From Micromonospora costi (GTDB lineage: Bacteria; Actinomycetota; Actinomycetes; Mycobacteriales; Micromonosporaceae): 58,278 bases of DNA. A program made the position numbers and the translations under genes. Numbering within the stretch: position 1 is the first letter of the stretch; each line of letters begins with the position of its first letter. The stretch is taken from contig NZ_RBAN01000013.1 in the NCBI RefSeq assembly GCF_003626655.1, forward strand, positions 1 to 58,278. Direction: 5' to 3'. This document shows positions 42,203 to 51,060 of the stretch, one piece after another. A model generated the notes under the pieces. It ran no database searches, was not told the origin of the DNA, and saw only the letters and a program-made list of their open reading frames with translations.

Positions 42203-42487
42203 ATGTACGCGTGGATCTGGCGCAAGCTCCCGTTCGGCCTGGTCGGGAAGCTCACGGGGTCGGTGCTGCTGCTCGCCGCCACGGTGGCCCTGCTCTGGTA
42301 CGTGGTCTTCCCGTGGGCGGAGCCGCTGCTCCCCTTCGACGACGTGCAGGTGACCCAGGACGCCGACGTGACCGGTGACCCGGCGGGCGACGCGATCCCT
42401 GGTGACGACGCCCCGGCGGGCGACGAGCACGACCTGCCGTACGAGACTGACCGGAACAACACCCCGCCCCCCTCTCCGAGCCGGTGA
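42203..42487 (+). CDS. Small single-pass membrane protein
   Basis: 94 residues, 3 bases after the sortase stop, so almost surely co-transcribed. One transmembrane helix (about 14-36, GKLTGSVLLLAATVALLWYVVFPW) and an acidic outer tail (DDVQVTQDADVTGDPAGD...). The next gene starts 4 bases after its stop. No family recognised; an accessory factor of the sortase is a plausible inference. Confidence 0.85.
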   Translation: MYAWIWRKLPFGLVGKLTGSVLLLAATVALLWYVVFPWAEPLLPFDDVQVTQDADVTGDPAGDAIPGDDAPAGDEHDLPYETDRNNTPPPSPSR

Positions 42488-42491
42488 GTCC

Positions 42492-43142
42492 ATGCGCGTC
42501 CTGGTGATCGACAACTACGACTCGTTCGTGTTCAACCTCGTGCAGTACCTCGGCCAGCTCGGCGTGGAGTGCGAGGTCCGCCGCAACGACGAGATCGACG
42601 TCGCCGAGGTGGGGAAGGTCGGCGCGGCCGGGATCCTCCTGTCGCCGGGGCCGGGCAGCCCGGACCGGGCCGGCATCTGCCTCGACGTGATCCGCCAGTA
42701 CGCCGGGGAGCTGCCGATCTTCGGTGTGTGCCTCGGTCACCAGGCCATCGGCGAGGCCTTCGGCGCGACCGTGGCGCGCGCCCCCGAACTGCTGCACGGC
42801 AAGACGTCCGAGGTCCGGCACCAGTCGGTCGGTGTCCTGGCCGGCCTCCCCGACCCGTTCACCGCGACCCGCTACCACTCGCTGGCCGTGGTCCCCGAGA
42901 CGCTGCCGGAGGAGCTGGAGGTCACCGGCTGGACCGGCTCGGGGGTCGTGATGGCGATGCGGCACCGCAGCCTGCCGATCGAGGGCGTGCAGTTCCACCC
43001 GGAGTCGGTACTCACCGAGGGCGGTCACCTCATGCTGGCCAACTGGCTCGCGGCGTGCGGGCATCCAGAGGCGCTGGAGCGTGCCCCGGCGCTGGCTGCC
43101 GAGGTCGACGCCCGCCGCCGAGCCGCCTTCGCCGCCGCCTAA
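42492..43142 (+). CDS. pabA: Glutamine amidotransferase, anthranilate/aminodeoxychorismate synthase component II
   Basis: 216 residues. Class I glutamine amidotransferase with catalytic Cys in FGVCLGHQAIGE (about 80) and the His-Glu pair in VQFHPESVLTEGG. The start is MRVLVIDNYDSFVFNLVQYL. It makes ammonia from glutamine for component I in folate or tryptophan synthesis. The position between DUF881/sortase genes and pknB is the conserved one (trpG of mycobacteria). The tail of ~20 extra residues is Ala/Arg-rich. PabA and TrpG roles cannot be told apart from this gene alone. Confidence 0.94.
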   Translation: MRVLVIDNYDSFVFNLVQYLGQLGVECEVRRNDEIDVAEVGKVGAAGILLSPGPGSPDRAGICLDVIRQYAGELPIFGVCLGHQAIGEAFGATVARAPELLHGKTSEVRHQSVGVLAGLPDPFTATRYHSLAVVPETLPEELEVTGWTGSGVVMAMRHRSLPIEGVQFHPESVLTEGGHLMLANWLAACGHPEALERAPALAAEVDARRRAAFAAA

Positions 43143-43181
43143 CCCGGCCCCCCGGCCGTCCCGCCTCCCCCGCCGGCTCCC

Positions 43182-43244
43182 CGGTGATCATGAAGTTATT
43201 GCCCGCCACATCGGCGTGTCGGGACAATAACTTCATGATCACCG
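43182..43244. repeat. Intergenic palindromic element C
   Basis: A perfect 20-bp stem with arm CGGTGATCATGAAGTTATTG, extended by CCCG on one side and TCCCG on the other. The centre is CACATCGGCGTG. It lies between convergent pabA and pknB, so it may also serve as a bidirectional terminator. Arms align with element B (25183) at 13 of 16 core positions. Confidence 0.88.
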
Positions 43245-43287
43245 CGCGGTGACGGGGGCCGGAGCGGGGCCGGCGGGAGACCCGGGG

Positions 43288-45102
43288 TCAGTCGTTCCAG
43301 GGGTAGTTGGACGGGGGCGGGAACACCGGGAGGCCACCGCCGGTGCCCGGCGTGGTCGGCGTCGCCGTTGGTGTGGGGGTGGGCGACGTGCTGGTGGGCG
43401 GCGCCGACGGCTCGGGGATGCCCACCTCGATGACCACCGTCTTGCCCCGCTCCAGGTTCTCACCCGCGCCCGGGCTCTGCCGCTGGACACGACCGGCCTG
43501 GTCAGCGGGCACCTCGTCGCCGTCCCGGACCTCGACCCGGTAGCCGGCGTCCTCCAGCTCCTCCTGCGCGTCCTCCGCGGTCGAGCCGATGACCCGCGGC
43601 ACCTTACCCACGTTGCCCTTGGAGACGGTGAGCGTCACCTCGCTGCCCTCCGGCACCTGCGTGCCGGCGGCGGGCGCCACCTTGAGGACGGTGTCCTTCT
43701 CCTTCGCGCTGTTCTCCTCGACGCGCTTGACCGTGAGACCCAGCCCGTCCAGCTCCCGCTTGGCGCTCTCGTACGTCCCGCCGACCAGGCCGCTCGGGAT
43801 CTGCTTCATGCTGGGGCCGCCGCAGATCTGGACCGTCACCGTCCGGCTCGGCTCCAGCTGGGTGTTCGGCGCCGGGTCCTGGTTGACGACCGTGCCCTTC
43901 TTGCAGGTCGTGTTCTGCACCTGCTCGCCGACCTGCGGCGCGAAGCCGGCGTTCTGGATCTCCTGGAACGCCTGCGCCTGCGTCTTGCCGGTGAGCGCGG
44001 GCACCGTCCCCAGTTCCTCGCCCTGCCGGTCCCACAGGAGCGCGGCGACCAGGGCGATCACCGCGAGCACGCCGACCGCGGCGAACGTGGCGATCAGCCA
44101 GGACGACGCCCGGCGGCGGCGCGGGTCGCCTACCCGGGCCGGGATCTGGCCGGTGGGCGGCGCGGCTCCGCCGCCGGCCGGGTACGCCGGGACCGCGGCG
44201 GCCGGCGCCATCGGCATCGTCTCGTGTTCGCGCATCACCGGCGTGGCGAGCACCGGCCGGCCGGCGGCGGCGCGGAGCAGGTCGGCCCGCATCTCGGCGG
44301 CGCTCTGGTAGCGGTTGAGCGGGTTCTTCGACAGCGCCTTGAGCACGATCGCGTCGACCGCGGGGTTCACGTCCGGGTTGATGTCGCTCGGCGTCGGCGG
44401 CGCCTCCCGTACGTGCTGGTAGGCGACGCTGACCGGGCTGTCCCCGACGAACGGCGGGTGGCCGCAGAGCAGCTCGAAGAGGACGCAGCCGGCCGCGTAG
44501 ACGTCGGACCGGGCGTCGACGGCCTCGCCCCGCGCCTGCTCGGGCGAGAGGTACTGCGCCGTGCCGATCACCGCGCTGGTCTGCGTCATGGTGGTGGCAC
44601 CGCTGGCCAGGGCCCGGGCGATGCCGAAGTCCATGACCTTGACCTGGCCGGTCTGGGTCAGCATCACGTTGCCGGGCTTGATGTCCCGGTGGATGATGCC
44701 GTGCCGGTGGCTGAACTCCAGGGCCGCGCACACGTCGGCGCAGATCTCCAGCGCCCGGCGGGGCTGGAGCCGCCCCTCGGCGCCGAGCACCTCCTTGAGG
44801 GTCCGCCCGTTGACGAACTCCATCACGATGAACGGCAGTGTCTCGCCGGTCGGCGCGGTCTCCTCACCGGTGTCGTAGACGGCCACGATCGCCGGGTGGT
44901 TCAGCGAGGCGGCGTTCTGCGCCTCCCGCCGGAACCGCATCTGGAAGGTGGCGTCGCGGGCGAGGTCCGTACGGAGCATCTTGATCGCGACGTCCCGACC
45001 GAGCCGGAGGTCGCGACCGCGGTGCACCTCAGCCATGCCGCCGTAGCCGAGCAGCTCGCCGACCTGGTACCTGCCACCCAGCAGGCGGGCCTGCGCTGTC
45101 AT
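43288..45102 (-). CDS. pknB: Ser/Thr protein kinase PknB
   Basis: 604 residues from ATG 45102, ATGA-overlapping the pknA stop. Kinase domain (about 10-275) with GYGGMAEVH, the catalytic HRDIKPGNVML, DFGIARA and SPEQARGE activation segment. Transmembrane helix about 355-378 (WLIATFAAVGVLAVIALVAAL). Three PASTA domains (about 388-590), one fewer than the four of mycobacterial PknB, then a Pro/Thr tail. PASTA units bind muropeptides. The kinase regulates elongation and division. The first PASTA unit carries a Cys pair (TTCKKG, QICGG), perhaps a disulfide. Confidence 0.96.
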   Translation of the reverse strand: MTAQARLLGGRYQVGELLGYGGMAEVHRGRDLRLGRDVAIKMLRTDLARDATFQMRFRREAQNAASLNHPAIVAVYDTGEETAPTGETLPFIVMEFVNGRTLKEVLGAEGRLQPRRALEICADVCAALEFSHRHGIIHRDIKPGNVMLTQTGQVKVMDFGIARALASGATTMTQTSAVIGTAQYLSPEQARGEAVDARSDVYAAGCVLFELLCGHPPFVGDSPVSVAYQHVREAPPTPSDINPDVNPAVDAIVLKALSKNPLNRYQSAAEMRADLLRAAAGRPVLATPVMREHETMPMAPAAAVPAYPAGGGAAPPTGQIPARVGDPRRRRASSWLIATFAAVGVLAVIALVAALLWDRQGEELGTVPALTGKTQAQAFQEIQNAGFAPQVGEQVQNTTCKKGTVVNQDPAPNTQLEPSRTVTVQICGGPSMKQIPSGLVGGTYESAKRELDGLGLTVKRVEENSAKEKDTVLKVAPAAGTQVPEGSEVTLTVSKGNVGKVPRVIGSTAEDAQEELEDAGYRVEVRDGDEVPADQAGRVQRQSPGAGENLERGKTVVIEVGIPEPSAPPTSTSPTPTPTATPTTPGTGGGLPVFPPPSNYPWND

Positions 45103-46547
45103 CGCGTCTGTCGTCCTTCGCTCGTCGTCGTCTCGCCGCTCGCCGGCCGGAGCCGCTCCTTGCGACGGTACGACGTCACGGTCAGATCGTCGCGTCCGTC
45201 GGCCGCGAGCGCGCCGGACGTCACGGTCGGCGGCCTGAACGCGCCGGGATCGCCGGCCTGCGCGCTCTTCCGCAGCTTGTAGGAAATCACGCCGGAGCAG
45301 AGCAGGACCAGTACGGCCAGGAGGACGGCCACGAGGACCATCCCGGGCCGGGACCGGCCGGCCTCGGGCGCCGGCATCGCCGGGCCGGGCTGCCGCACGT
45401 ACGCCGGCGCCGGCTCCTGCCGGGCCTGGGCCGGCGGCACCGACGCGGCGCCCCGCGGGTAGCCGGCCTGGGCCAGGGGTGGCCGGGGCTGCGCCACGGC
45501 GGCCGGTGCGACCACGGTGGGCCGCGCGGGCTGCACGGGCGCGGCGGCGCCGGGGCGGGGTGCCGTGGCGGCCGGACGCGGCGGCGGTGCGGCGGTCGGC
45601 GGCCGTTGCGCGACGGCCGGTGGGCGTGCCTGCTGCGGCGGTGGCACCTGGGCACGCCCCGGCGCGGGGGCCGGGGAGGCGGGCACGCCGGAGATCGGCC
45701 GGGACTGACCGCCGGTGCGGGCCTGCTGGGACAGCGCGGCCTTGGCCTGGCGGGCCACCCCGGACAGGGCCGCGGCGCTCGGCCAGCGAGCCGTCGGATC
45801 CTTGGCCAGGGCGCGCTCGACGATCACCCGTACCTGCGGCGGGATGTCGGCCGGCAGCGACCGAGGCGTCTCCTGGACGTGCTTCATGGCTATTTCGAGC
45901 GGATTGTCCCCCTCGAACGGGCGCCGGCCGGCGAGGCACTGGTACGCGACCACGCCCAGCGCGTAGACGTCGGAGGCGGGCGTGGCGACCTGGCCCATCG
46001 CCTGCTCGGGCGAGATGTACGAGGCCGTGCCGAGCACCGAGCCGGCCGCCGTGAGCTGCCCGACCAGGTCGGAGCGGGCGATGCCGAAGTCGGTGAGCAC
46101 CAGCGTGCCGTTCGGCCGGACCAGCAGGTTGCCGGGCTTCACGTCGCGGTGCACGATGCCCTTCTCGTGGGCGGCGTGCAGCGCGTCGGCGGCCTGGGCG
46201 ACCAGGGCCATCGTCCGGGCCGGGGTCAGCCGGCCGACCCGGCTCAGGGTGGCCGACAGCGGGTCGCCCTCGACGTACTCCATCACGAGGAAGGCGATCT
46301 GCTGGTCGTTGCCGAAGTCGTAGACGTCCACGACCCCGGGGTGGTTGATGGTCGCCATGGTGCGGGCCTCGCCGCGGAACCGCTCGGCGAAGCCCGGCTC
46401 GTCGAGCAGCGCCGGGAGCAGGCTCTTCACGGCGACCGTACGGCCCAGCACCTGGTCGGTGCCGCGCCACACGTCGCCCATGCCACCGCTGGCGATCCGC
46501 TCGTCGAGGCGGTAGCGGTTGCCGAGCTGGACCCCGGGGCTGAGCAT
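45099..46547 (-). CDS. pknA: Ser/Thr protein kinase PknA
   Basis: 482 residues. Kinase domain (about 12-272) with IASGGMGDVW, HRDVKPGNLLV, TDFGIARS and SPEQAMGQ. A Pro/Ala-rich juxtamembrane stretch (280-400) leads to one transmembrane helix (about 412-434, VLVAVLLAVLVLLCSGVISYKL) and a short outer tail. PknA works with PknB on division and wall proteins. It lies one base after the pbpA stop and overlaps pknB, as in the canonical operon. Confidence 0.95.
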   Translation of the reverse strand: MLSPGVQLGNRYRLDERIASGGMGDVWRGTDQVLGRTVAVKSLLPALLDEPGFAERFRGEARTMATINHPGVVDVYDFGNDQQIAFLVMEYVEGDPLSATLSRVGRLTPARTMALVAQAADALHAAHEKGIVHRDVKPGNLLVRPNGTLVLTDFGIARSDLVGQLTAAGSVLGTASYISPEQAMGQVATPASDVYALGVVAYQCLAGRRPFEGDNPLEIAMKHVQETPRSLPADIPPQVRVIVERALAKDPTARWPSAAALSGVARQAKAALSQQARTGGQSRPISGVPASPAPAPGRAQVPPPQQARPPAVAQRPPTAAPPPRPAATAPRPGAAAPVQPARPTVVAPAAVAQPRPPLAQAGYPRGAASVPPAQARQEPAPAYVRQPGPAMPAPEAGRSRPGMVLVAVLLAVLVLLCSGVISYKLRKSAQAGDPGAFRPPTVTSGALAADGRDDLTVTSYRRKERLRPASGETTTSEGRQTR

Positions 46548-46548
46548 G

Positions 46549-48054
46549 TCAGCGGCCCCCGGGATCGTTGATGGCCGCTCGCATGATCAGGCCGGCGATC
46601 CGCGCGGCCTCGGCGCTGCCGCCCGGGCCGGCCTGCTCCAGTTCCACACAGACCGCCGAGACCGGCGTGCCGTTCTTGTCCAGCGCGAAGCCGATGAACC
46701 AGCCGTGGTCGGGCCGGTCCGGCGCCGACTGGGCCGTGCCGGTCTTGCCGCCGACCGTGTACCCGTTGATGGCGGCCTTCCGGCCCGTACCGTTCTCGAC
46801 GACGCTGACCATCATGTCGCGCAGGTCGCCGGCGACCTGGTCGCTCACCGGGCGGCGCAGCTCGCGCGGCTTCGCGGCGTCGTAGACCGTGGTCCGGTCC
46901 GGCCCGAGGAGCTGCTTGATCAGGTACGGCCGCATCTGGCTGCCGCCGTTGGCCACCGAGGCGGCGATCAGCGCGCCCTGCAACGGGGTCATCCGGACGT
47001 CACGCTGGCCGATCGAGGACTGGGCCAGCGCGGCGGGGTCGGTGGCCCCGTCCGGCGCCGTCATGTCGCCCGTCCGGCTGGCCGCCACGGTCAGGCCGTC
47101 CTCGCCGAGCTGGCCGACGGTCAGGTCGTCCTGTTCGAAGCCGAACTGCCGGGCCTTCTCCTTGATCGCGTCGGCGCCGAGCCGCACACCGAGCTGCGCG
47201 AAACCGGTGTTGCACGACTCGGTGACGGCCTCCATGAGGGTGACCTGCGACTCGGGGCAGATCGACGCGGCCGCGTTGCGGATCGGGGTGCCCGAGGTCG
47301 GCGGGGTGTAGCTGGAGCCGGCCTTGATCTCCGTCTCCTTGCCGATCCCGTTCTCCAGCGCCGCGGCGGCCACCACGATCTTGAAGGTGGAGCCGGGCGG
47401 CAGGGTCTCCGAGAGGGCCCGGTTCTTCAGCGGGCCGTCCGGGTCCTGCTCCAGCTGGTTGTACGCCGCCGAGGCCTTCTTCGGGTCGTGGCTGGCGAGC
47501 GGGTTCGGGTCGAAGCTGGGCATGGAGACCAGCGCCTGCACCGCGCCGGTGCGCGGGTCGATGGCGATCGCCGCGCCCCGCTTCACACCGAGGTCGTTGT
47601 CGCGCAGCTCGTCGTACGCGACGTTCTGGGCCTTCTTGGAGAGCGTGAGCAGGACGTTGCCACCGCTGGTCTGGTCGCCGGTGAACATGTCCTTGATCCG
47701 GTCACCGATCAGCTGGTCGCTGGTGCCCGCCAGGAAGTCGTTCTCGATCCGCTCGATGCCGGTGTCGGCCAGGTTCACCGGCTTGTAGCCGAGCACGTGC
47801 GCGTACTCCGCGCCGCCCGGGTACGTGCGCAGGAACTTCAGCTCGCCGTCGGTCTCCTTGCTGGTGGCGAGCGCCGTGCCGCCGGCCTCGATGTTGCCGC
47901 GCTTGCGCTCGTACTCGGCGACCTGGACCCGGCCGTTGTAGTCGCTGTTGCGGTACTCGTCGGCCTTGTAGGCCTGGATCCAGTTCAGGTTCGCGAAGAG
48001 GAGCCCGAAGAGGATCATGACGACGATGCCGGCGCGGCGCAGGGGCGCGTTCAC
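46549..48054 (-). CDS. pbpA: Penicillin-binding protein PbpA (class B transpeptidase)
   Basis: 501 residues from GTG 48054, overlapping the rodA stop as GTGA. Transmembrane helix about 7-25, then a non-catalytic dimerisation domain, then the transpeptidase domain with S222 in PPGSTFK, ESCNTGF and GGKTGTAQS. It cross-links peptidoglycan in concert with RodA, which lies directly upstream. Confidence 0.96.
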   Translation of the reverse strand: MNAPLRRAGIVVMILFGLLFANLNWIQAYKADEYRNSDYNGRVQVAEYERKRGNIEAGGTALATSKETDGELKFLRTYPGGAEYAHVLGYKPVNLADTGIERIENDFLAGTSDQLIGDRIKDMFTGDQTSGGNVLLTLSKKAQNVAYDELRDNDLGVKRGAAIAIDPRTGAVQALVSMPSFDPNPLASHDPKKASAAYNQLEQDPDGPLKNRALSETLPPGSTFKIVVAAAALENGIGKETEIKAGSSYTPPTSGTPIRNAAASICPESQVTLMEAVTESCNTGFAQLGVRLGADAIKEKARQFGFEQDDLTVGQLGEDGLTVAASRTGDMTAPDGATDPAALAQSSIGQRDVRMTPLQGALIAASVANGGSQMRPYLIKQLLGPDRTTVYDAAKPRELRRPVSDQVAGDLRDMMVSVVENGTGRKAAINGYTVGGKTGTAQSAPDRPDHGWFIGFALDKNGTPVSAVCVELEQAGPGGSAEAARIAGLIMRAAINDPGGR

Positions 48055-49544
48055 GGCCTGATCACCTCCGTGGGGGCACCGTGCAGCTGCTCCGGCGGGC
48101 CGCCGGCCGGTCGGGCCACCTTGCCGCCCCCGCCGGTGACGGGCCGGCGGGCCCCGTCGGAGACGCGCAGCAGCACCGCGATGAGCAGCCAGTTGGCCAT
48201 CAGCGAGGAGCCACCGGCGGAGAGGAACGGGGTGGTCTGGCCGGTGAGCGGGATGAGCTTGCTGATCCCGCCCACGATCACGAACACCTGGAGGCCGAGG
48301 GTGAACGCCAGGCCGCCGGCCAGCAGCTTGCCGAACGAGTCGCGGACGGCCAACGCGGCGCGCAGGCCCCGCTCGACGATCAGCAGGTAGACGACGAGCA
48401 GCGCGGAGAGGCCGAACAGCCCGATCTCCTCGCCGATGCCCGCGAAGATGAAGTCGTTCTGCACCTCGGGCAGGAGGCCCGGCTGGCCGCCGCCCGGGCC
48501 GGCGCCGAACAGGCCGCCGGTGCCGAGCGCGAGCAGGCCCTGGACGAGCTGGTAGCCCTTGTCGTGCGGGTCGGCGAACGGGTCCAGCCAGATTTCCGCC
48601 CGCAGGTAGAAGTTGGCGAACGGCCCGCCGACCAGGTCGCCGAGGATGTACGCGAGGTACGCACCGCCGAAGAAGAGCACCAGACCGATGAGCAGCCAAC
48701 TGACCCGTTCGGTGGCGATGTAGAGCGTCACCACGAACATGCCGAAGTACAGCAGCGAGGTGCCGAGGTCCTTCTCGAAGATGAGGACCAGGAGGCTGAT
48801 GAGCCAGACCACGACCACCGGGCCGAGGTCCCGCCCCCGCGGGAAGTCGATGCCCAGGAAGCGGCGGCTCGCCAGTGACAGCACCTCGCGCTTGCGCACC
48901 AGGTAGTAGGCGAAGAAGACCAGCAGGGCCAGCTTCGCGAACTCACCGGGCTGGATCGAGAAGGCGTCGCCGAACTTGATCCACAGCTTGGCGCCGTTGA
49001 TCTCGGAGAACCGGCCCGGCAGCACCGCCGGGATCATCACCAGCACGATGCCGGCGAGGCCCAGGGTGTACGCGTACCGGGAGACCGAACGGTGGTCGCG
49101 CATCAGCACGAGGAGGGCGGCCGCGAGGATCACCGACACGAGCGTCCAGGCGAGCTGGCGCCCGCCGGTGCCCGCGAAGATGGCCAGGGTCTCCCGGTCC
49201 GCAGGGAGGGCGTCGTTGAGGTCGATCCGGCGCAGGAAGCCCACACCCAGGCCGTTGAGCAGCGCGACCGCCGGCAGCAGGGCCGGATCGGCGTACGGGG
49301 CCAGGAACCGGATGACCAGGTGCAGGCCGAGGAAGACCGCACCCAGGGCGGCGGCGGGCACCCAGAAGTCCGGGGTGACCGTGTCGAGCAGGTTCGCCTC
49401 GACGGTCGCCCCGTACGCGGCCACCAGCACCATGGCCAGCGCCAGCAGGGACAGCTCGGCGTTACGCCGGGACCGGGCCAGGCGTACGCCGGGCTGCTCG
49501 CCCGTGGTGGCGGGCGAGGCTGCCGGTGTGGCCGCTGCGGTCAC
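48051..49544 (-). CDS. rodA: SEDS glycosyltransferase RodA/FtsW
   Basis: 497 residues from GTG 49544, chosen because it follows GAGGA and because upstream sequence is antisense-like. About ten to twelve transmembrane helices. SEDS signatures: KLWIKFGDAFSIQPGEFAKLALL, FEKDLGTSLLYFG, GGLFGAGPGGGQPGLLPEVQNDFIFAGIGEEIG split over the large loop, and PLTGQTTPFLSAGGSS. It polymerises glycan strands from lipid II and pairs with PbpA. Confidence 0.95.
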   Translation of the reverse strand: MTAAATPAASPATTGEQPGVRLARSRRNAELSLLALAMVLVAAYGATVEANLLDTVTPDFWVPAAALGAVFLGLHLVIRFLAPYADPALLPAVALLNGLGVGFLRRIDLNDALPADRETLAIFAGTGGRQLAWTLVSVILAAALLVLMRDHRSVSRYAYTLGLAGIVLVMIPAVLPGRFSEINGAKLWIKFGDAFSIQPGEFAKLALLVFFAYYLVRKREVLSLASRRFLGIDFPRGRDLGPVVVVWLISLLVLIFEKDLGTSLLYFGMFVVTLYIATERVSWLLIGLVLFFGGAYLAYILGDLVGGPFANFYLRAEIWLDPFADPHDKGYQLVQGLLALGTGGLFGAGPGGGQPGLLPEVQNDFIFAGIGEEIGLFGLSALLVVYLLIVERGLRAALAVRDSFGKLLAGGLAFTLGLQVFVIVGGISKLIPLTGQTTPFLSAGGSSLMANWLLIAVLLRVSDGARRPVTGGGGKVARPAGGPPEQLHGAPTEVIRP

Positions 49545-49572
49545 GGAAGGGTCCTCGGGGTCGGGCCGACGC

Positions 49573-51060
49573 TCACTCGGGCGACCGGCAGGTGGCCGGG
49601 TCGAGCACCGGCGTGGCCGAGTCGGAGGGCGGGGCGTCGGGCGTGCCGGTCGGCTCGGTGCCGGCCGGGCTGTTGCTGGGGCTGGCGCTGGGCGTGGCGG
49701 CGACGCTCGGGGCGCGGCTGCCGCCAGCGGGCGCGCCGGCAGCGGCGGTGCCACTCGGGGTGGGCGACGTCGCGACCGCCGTCGGGGACAGTGCCGGGCT
49801 CGGCGAGCCGGACGGCACGAGCGGGGTCGACGGGCAGATCGGCTTCAGGTTGGGGTTGGTCGGGCTGTCGCTGGTCAGCTCCGCCAGCCGGCGCTCGGCG
49901 TCCGGCTCGCTCTTGGCGGGGATGCCCTGCTTGACCTGCTCCTGGGCGGCCAGGGTCAGGTCGTTCAGCTCGGCCGGGCTGGTGGAGTGCACGGTGGAGA
50001 GGTCCAGACCGGCGATCTGGCCCTGTATCCCGCGGAACACGGCCACCTGGCCGTCCTCGGTGGCGCCGACGTAGTACTGCCGCTGGGTGTAGCTCCAGCC
50101 GGCGAAGAGCCCGCCGCCGAGGATCACCAGCAGCGCCAGGCCCATGGCCGCGGCCCGTACCGGCCGGTGCCGGCGCGGCTCCGGCTCGTCGTCGTCGGAC
50201 GCGGCGGGCTCGTCCGGGGCCGCGGACCGGGGCGCGGAGAGCGCGGAGGCCCGGGCGGCCGGCGTCGAGCTGTCGGCCGAGGTGGCCATGCCGCGGTCCC
50301 GGGCGGCGGCGCCACCCACGATCGGCGTGGCCTCGACGATGTCCTGGTCGGTGGCGTCGGCGATGATCACGGTGATGTTGTCCGGACCGCCGCCGCGCAG
50401 CGCGAGCTGCACCAGCCGTTCGACGCACTGCTGCGGGTCGGTGTACTCCCGCATGGTCTCCGCGATGGTGTCCGCGCTGACCACGCCGGAGAGCCCGTCG
50501 CTGCAGATCAGGTAACGGTCACCGGGCAGCACCTGGCGTACCGAGTACTCCGGGTCGATGTCCCGGCCGTCGAGGGCGCGGGTCAGCAGCGACCGCTGCG
50601 GGTGGCTGCTCGCCTCTTCGGCGCTGATCCGGCCTTCGTCGACGAGCATCTGGACGTACGTGTCGTCCTTGGTGATCTGCGCGAACTCACCGTTGCGCAG
50701 GAGATAGGCCCGCGAGTCACCGATGTGCACCATCCCGAGCTTGGAGCCGGAGAAGAGGGTCGCGGTGAGCGTGGTGCCCATCCCCTCCAGCTGCGGGTTG
50801 GCGTCCACCGTTTCGCGGAGCTGCTGGTTGGCGGTGCCCACGGCGGAACGCAACGCATCGACGAGGGCGTCCCCCGGGACGTCCTCGTCGAGCGGCGCCA
50901 TGGCACCGATGACGATGTTGCTGGCGACGTCACCGGCGGCCATGCCGCCCATGCCGTCGGCGACGGCGAGTAGCCGCGGCCCGGCGTAGACGGAATCCTG
51001 ATTACCGTCTCGGATCAGACCGCGGTCGCTGTGGGCCGCATAGCGCAGGGTCAGAGTCAT
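49573..51060 (-). CDS. pstP: Ser/Thr phosphatase PstP (PP2C)
   Basis: 495 residues. PP2C catalytic domain (about 5-240) with DRGLIRDGNQDSVY, VADGMGGMAAGD, MVHIGDSRAYL, LICSDGLSGVV and GGGPDNITVII, which carry all the metal-binding aspartates. A linker, a transmembrane helix (about 310-330) and an extracellular Pro/Ser-rich tail follow. It reverses PknA/PknB phosphorylation. Its start overlaps the fhaB stop as ATGA. Confidence 0.96.
   Translation of the reverse strand: MTLTLRYAAHSDRGLIRDGNQDSVYAGPRLLAVADGMGGMAAGDVASNIVIGAMAPLDEDVPGDALVDALRSAVGTANQQLRETVDANPQLEGMGTTLTATLFSGSKLGMVHIGDSRAYLLRNGEFAQITKDDTYVQMLVDEGRISAEEASSHPQRSLLTRALDGRDIDPEYSVRQVLPGDRYLICSDGLSGVVSADTIAETMREYTDPQQCVERLVQLALRGGGPDNITVIIADATDQDIVEATPIVGGAAARDRGMATSADSSTPAARASALSAPRSAAPDEPAASDDDEPEPRRHRPVRAAAMGLALLVILGGGLFAGWSYTQRQYYVGATEDGQVAVFRGIQGQIAGLDLSTVHSTSPAELNDLTLAAQEQVKQGIPAKSEPDAERRLAELTSDSPTNPNLKPICPSTPLVPSGSPSPALSPTAVATSPTPSGTAAAGAPAGGSRAPSVAATPSASPSNSPAGTEPTGTPDAPPSDSATPVLDPATCRSPE

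Noticed and set aside
14726..43244. Palindromic elements as integron attC sites or a CRISPR array
   Set aside because: No integrase or cas genes, no cassette-like single-gene order, no regular spacers. The elements are 10-18 kb apart except B and D.
43288..46470. Single 1060-residue fused kinase
   Set aside because: The upstream part is the wrong frame of pknA. PknB has its own ATG at 45102 overlapping the pknA stop.
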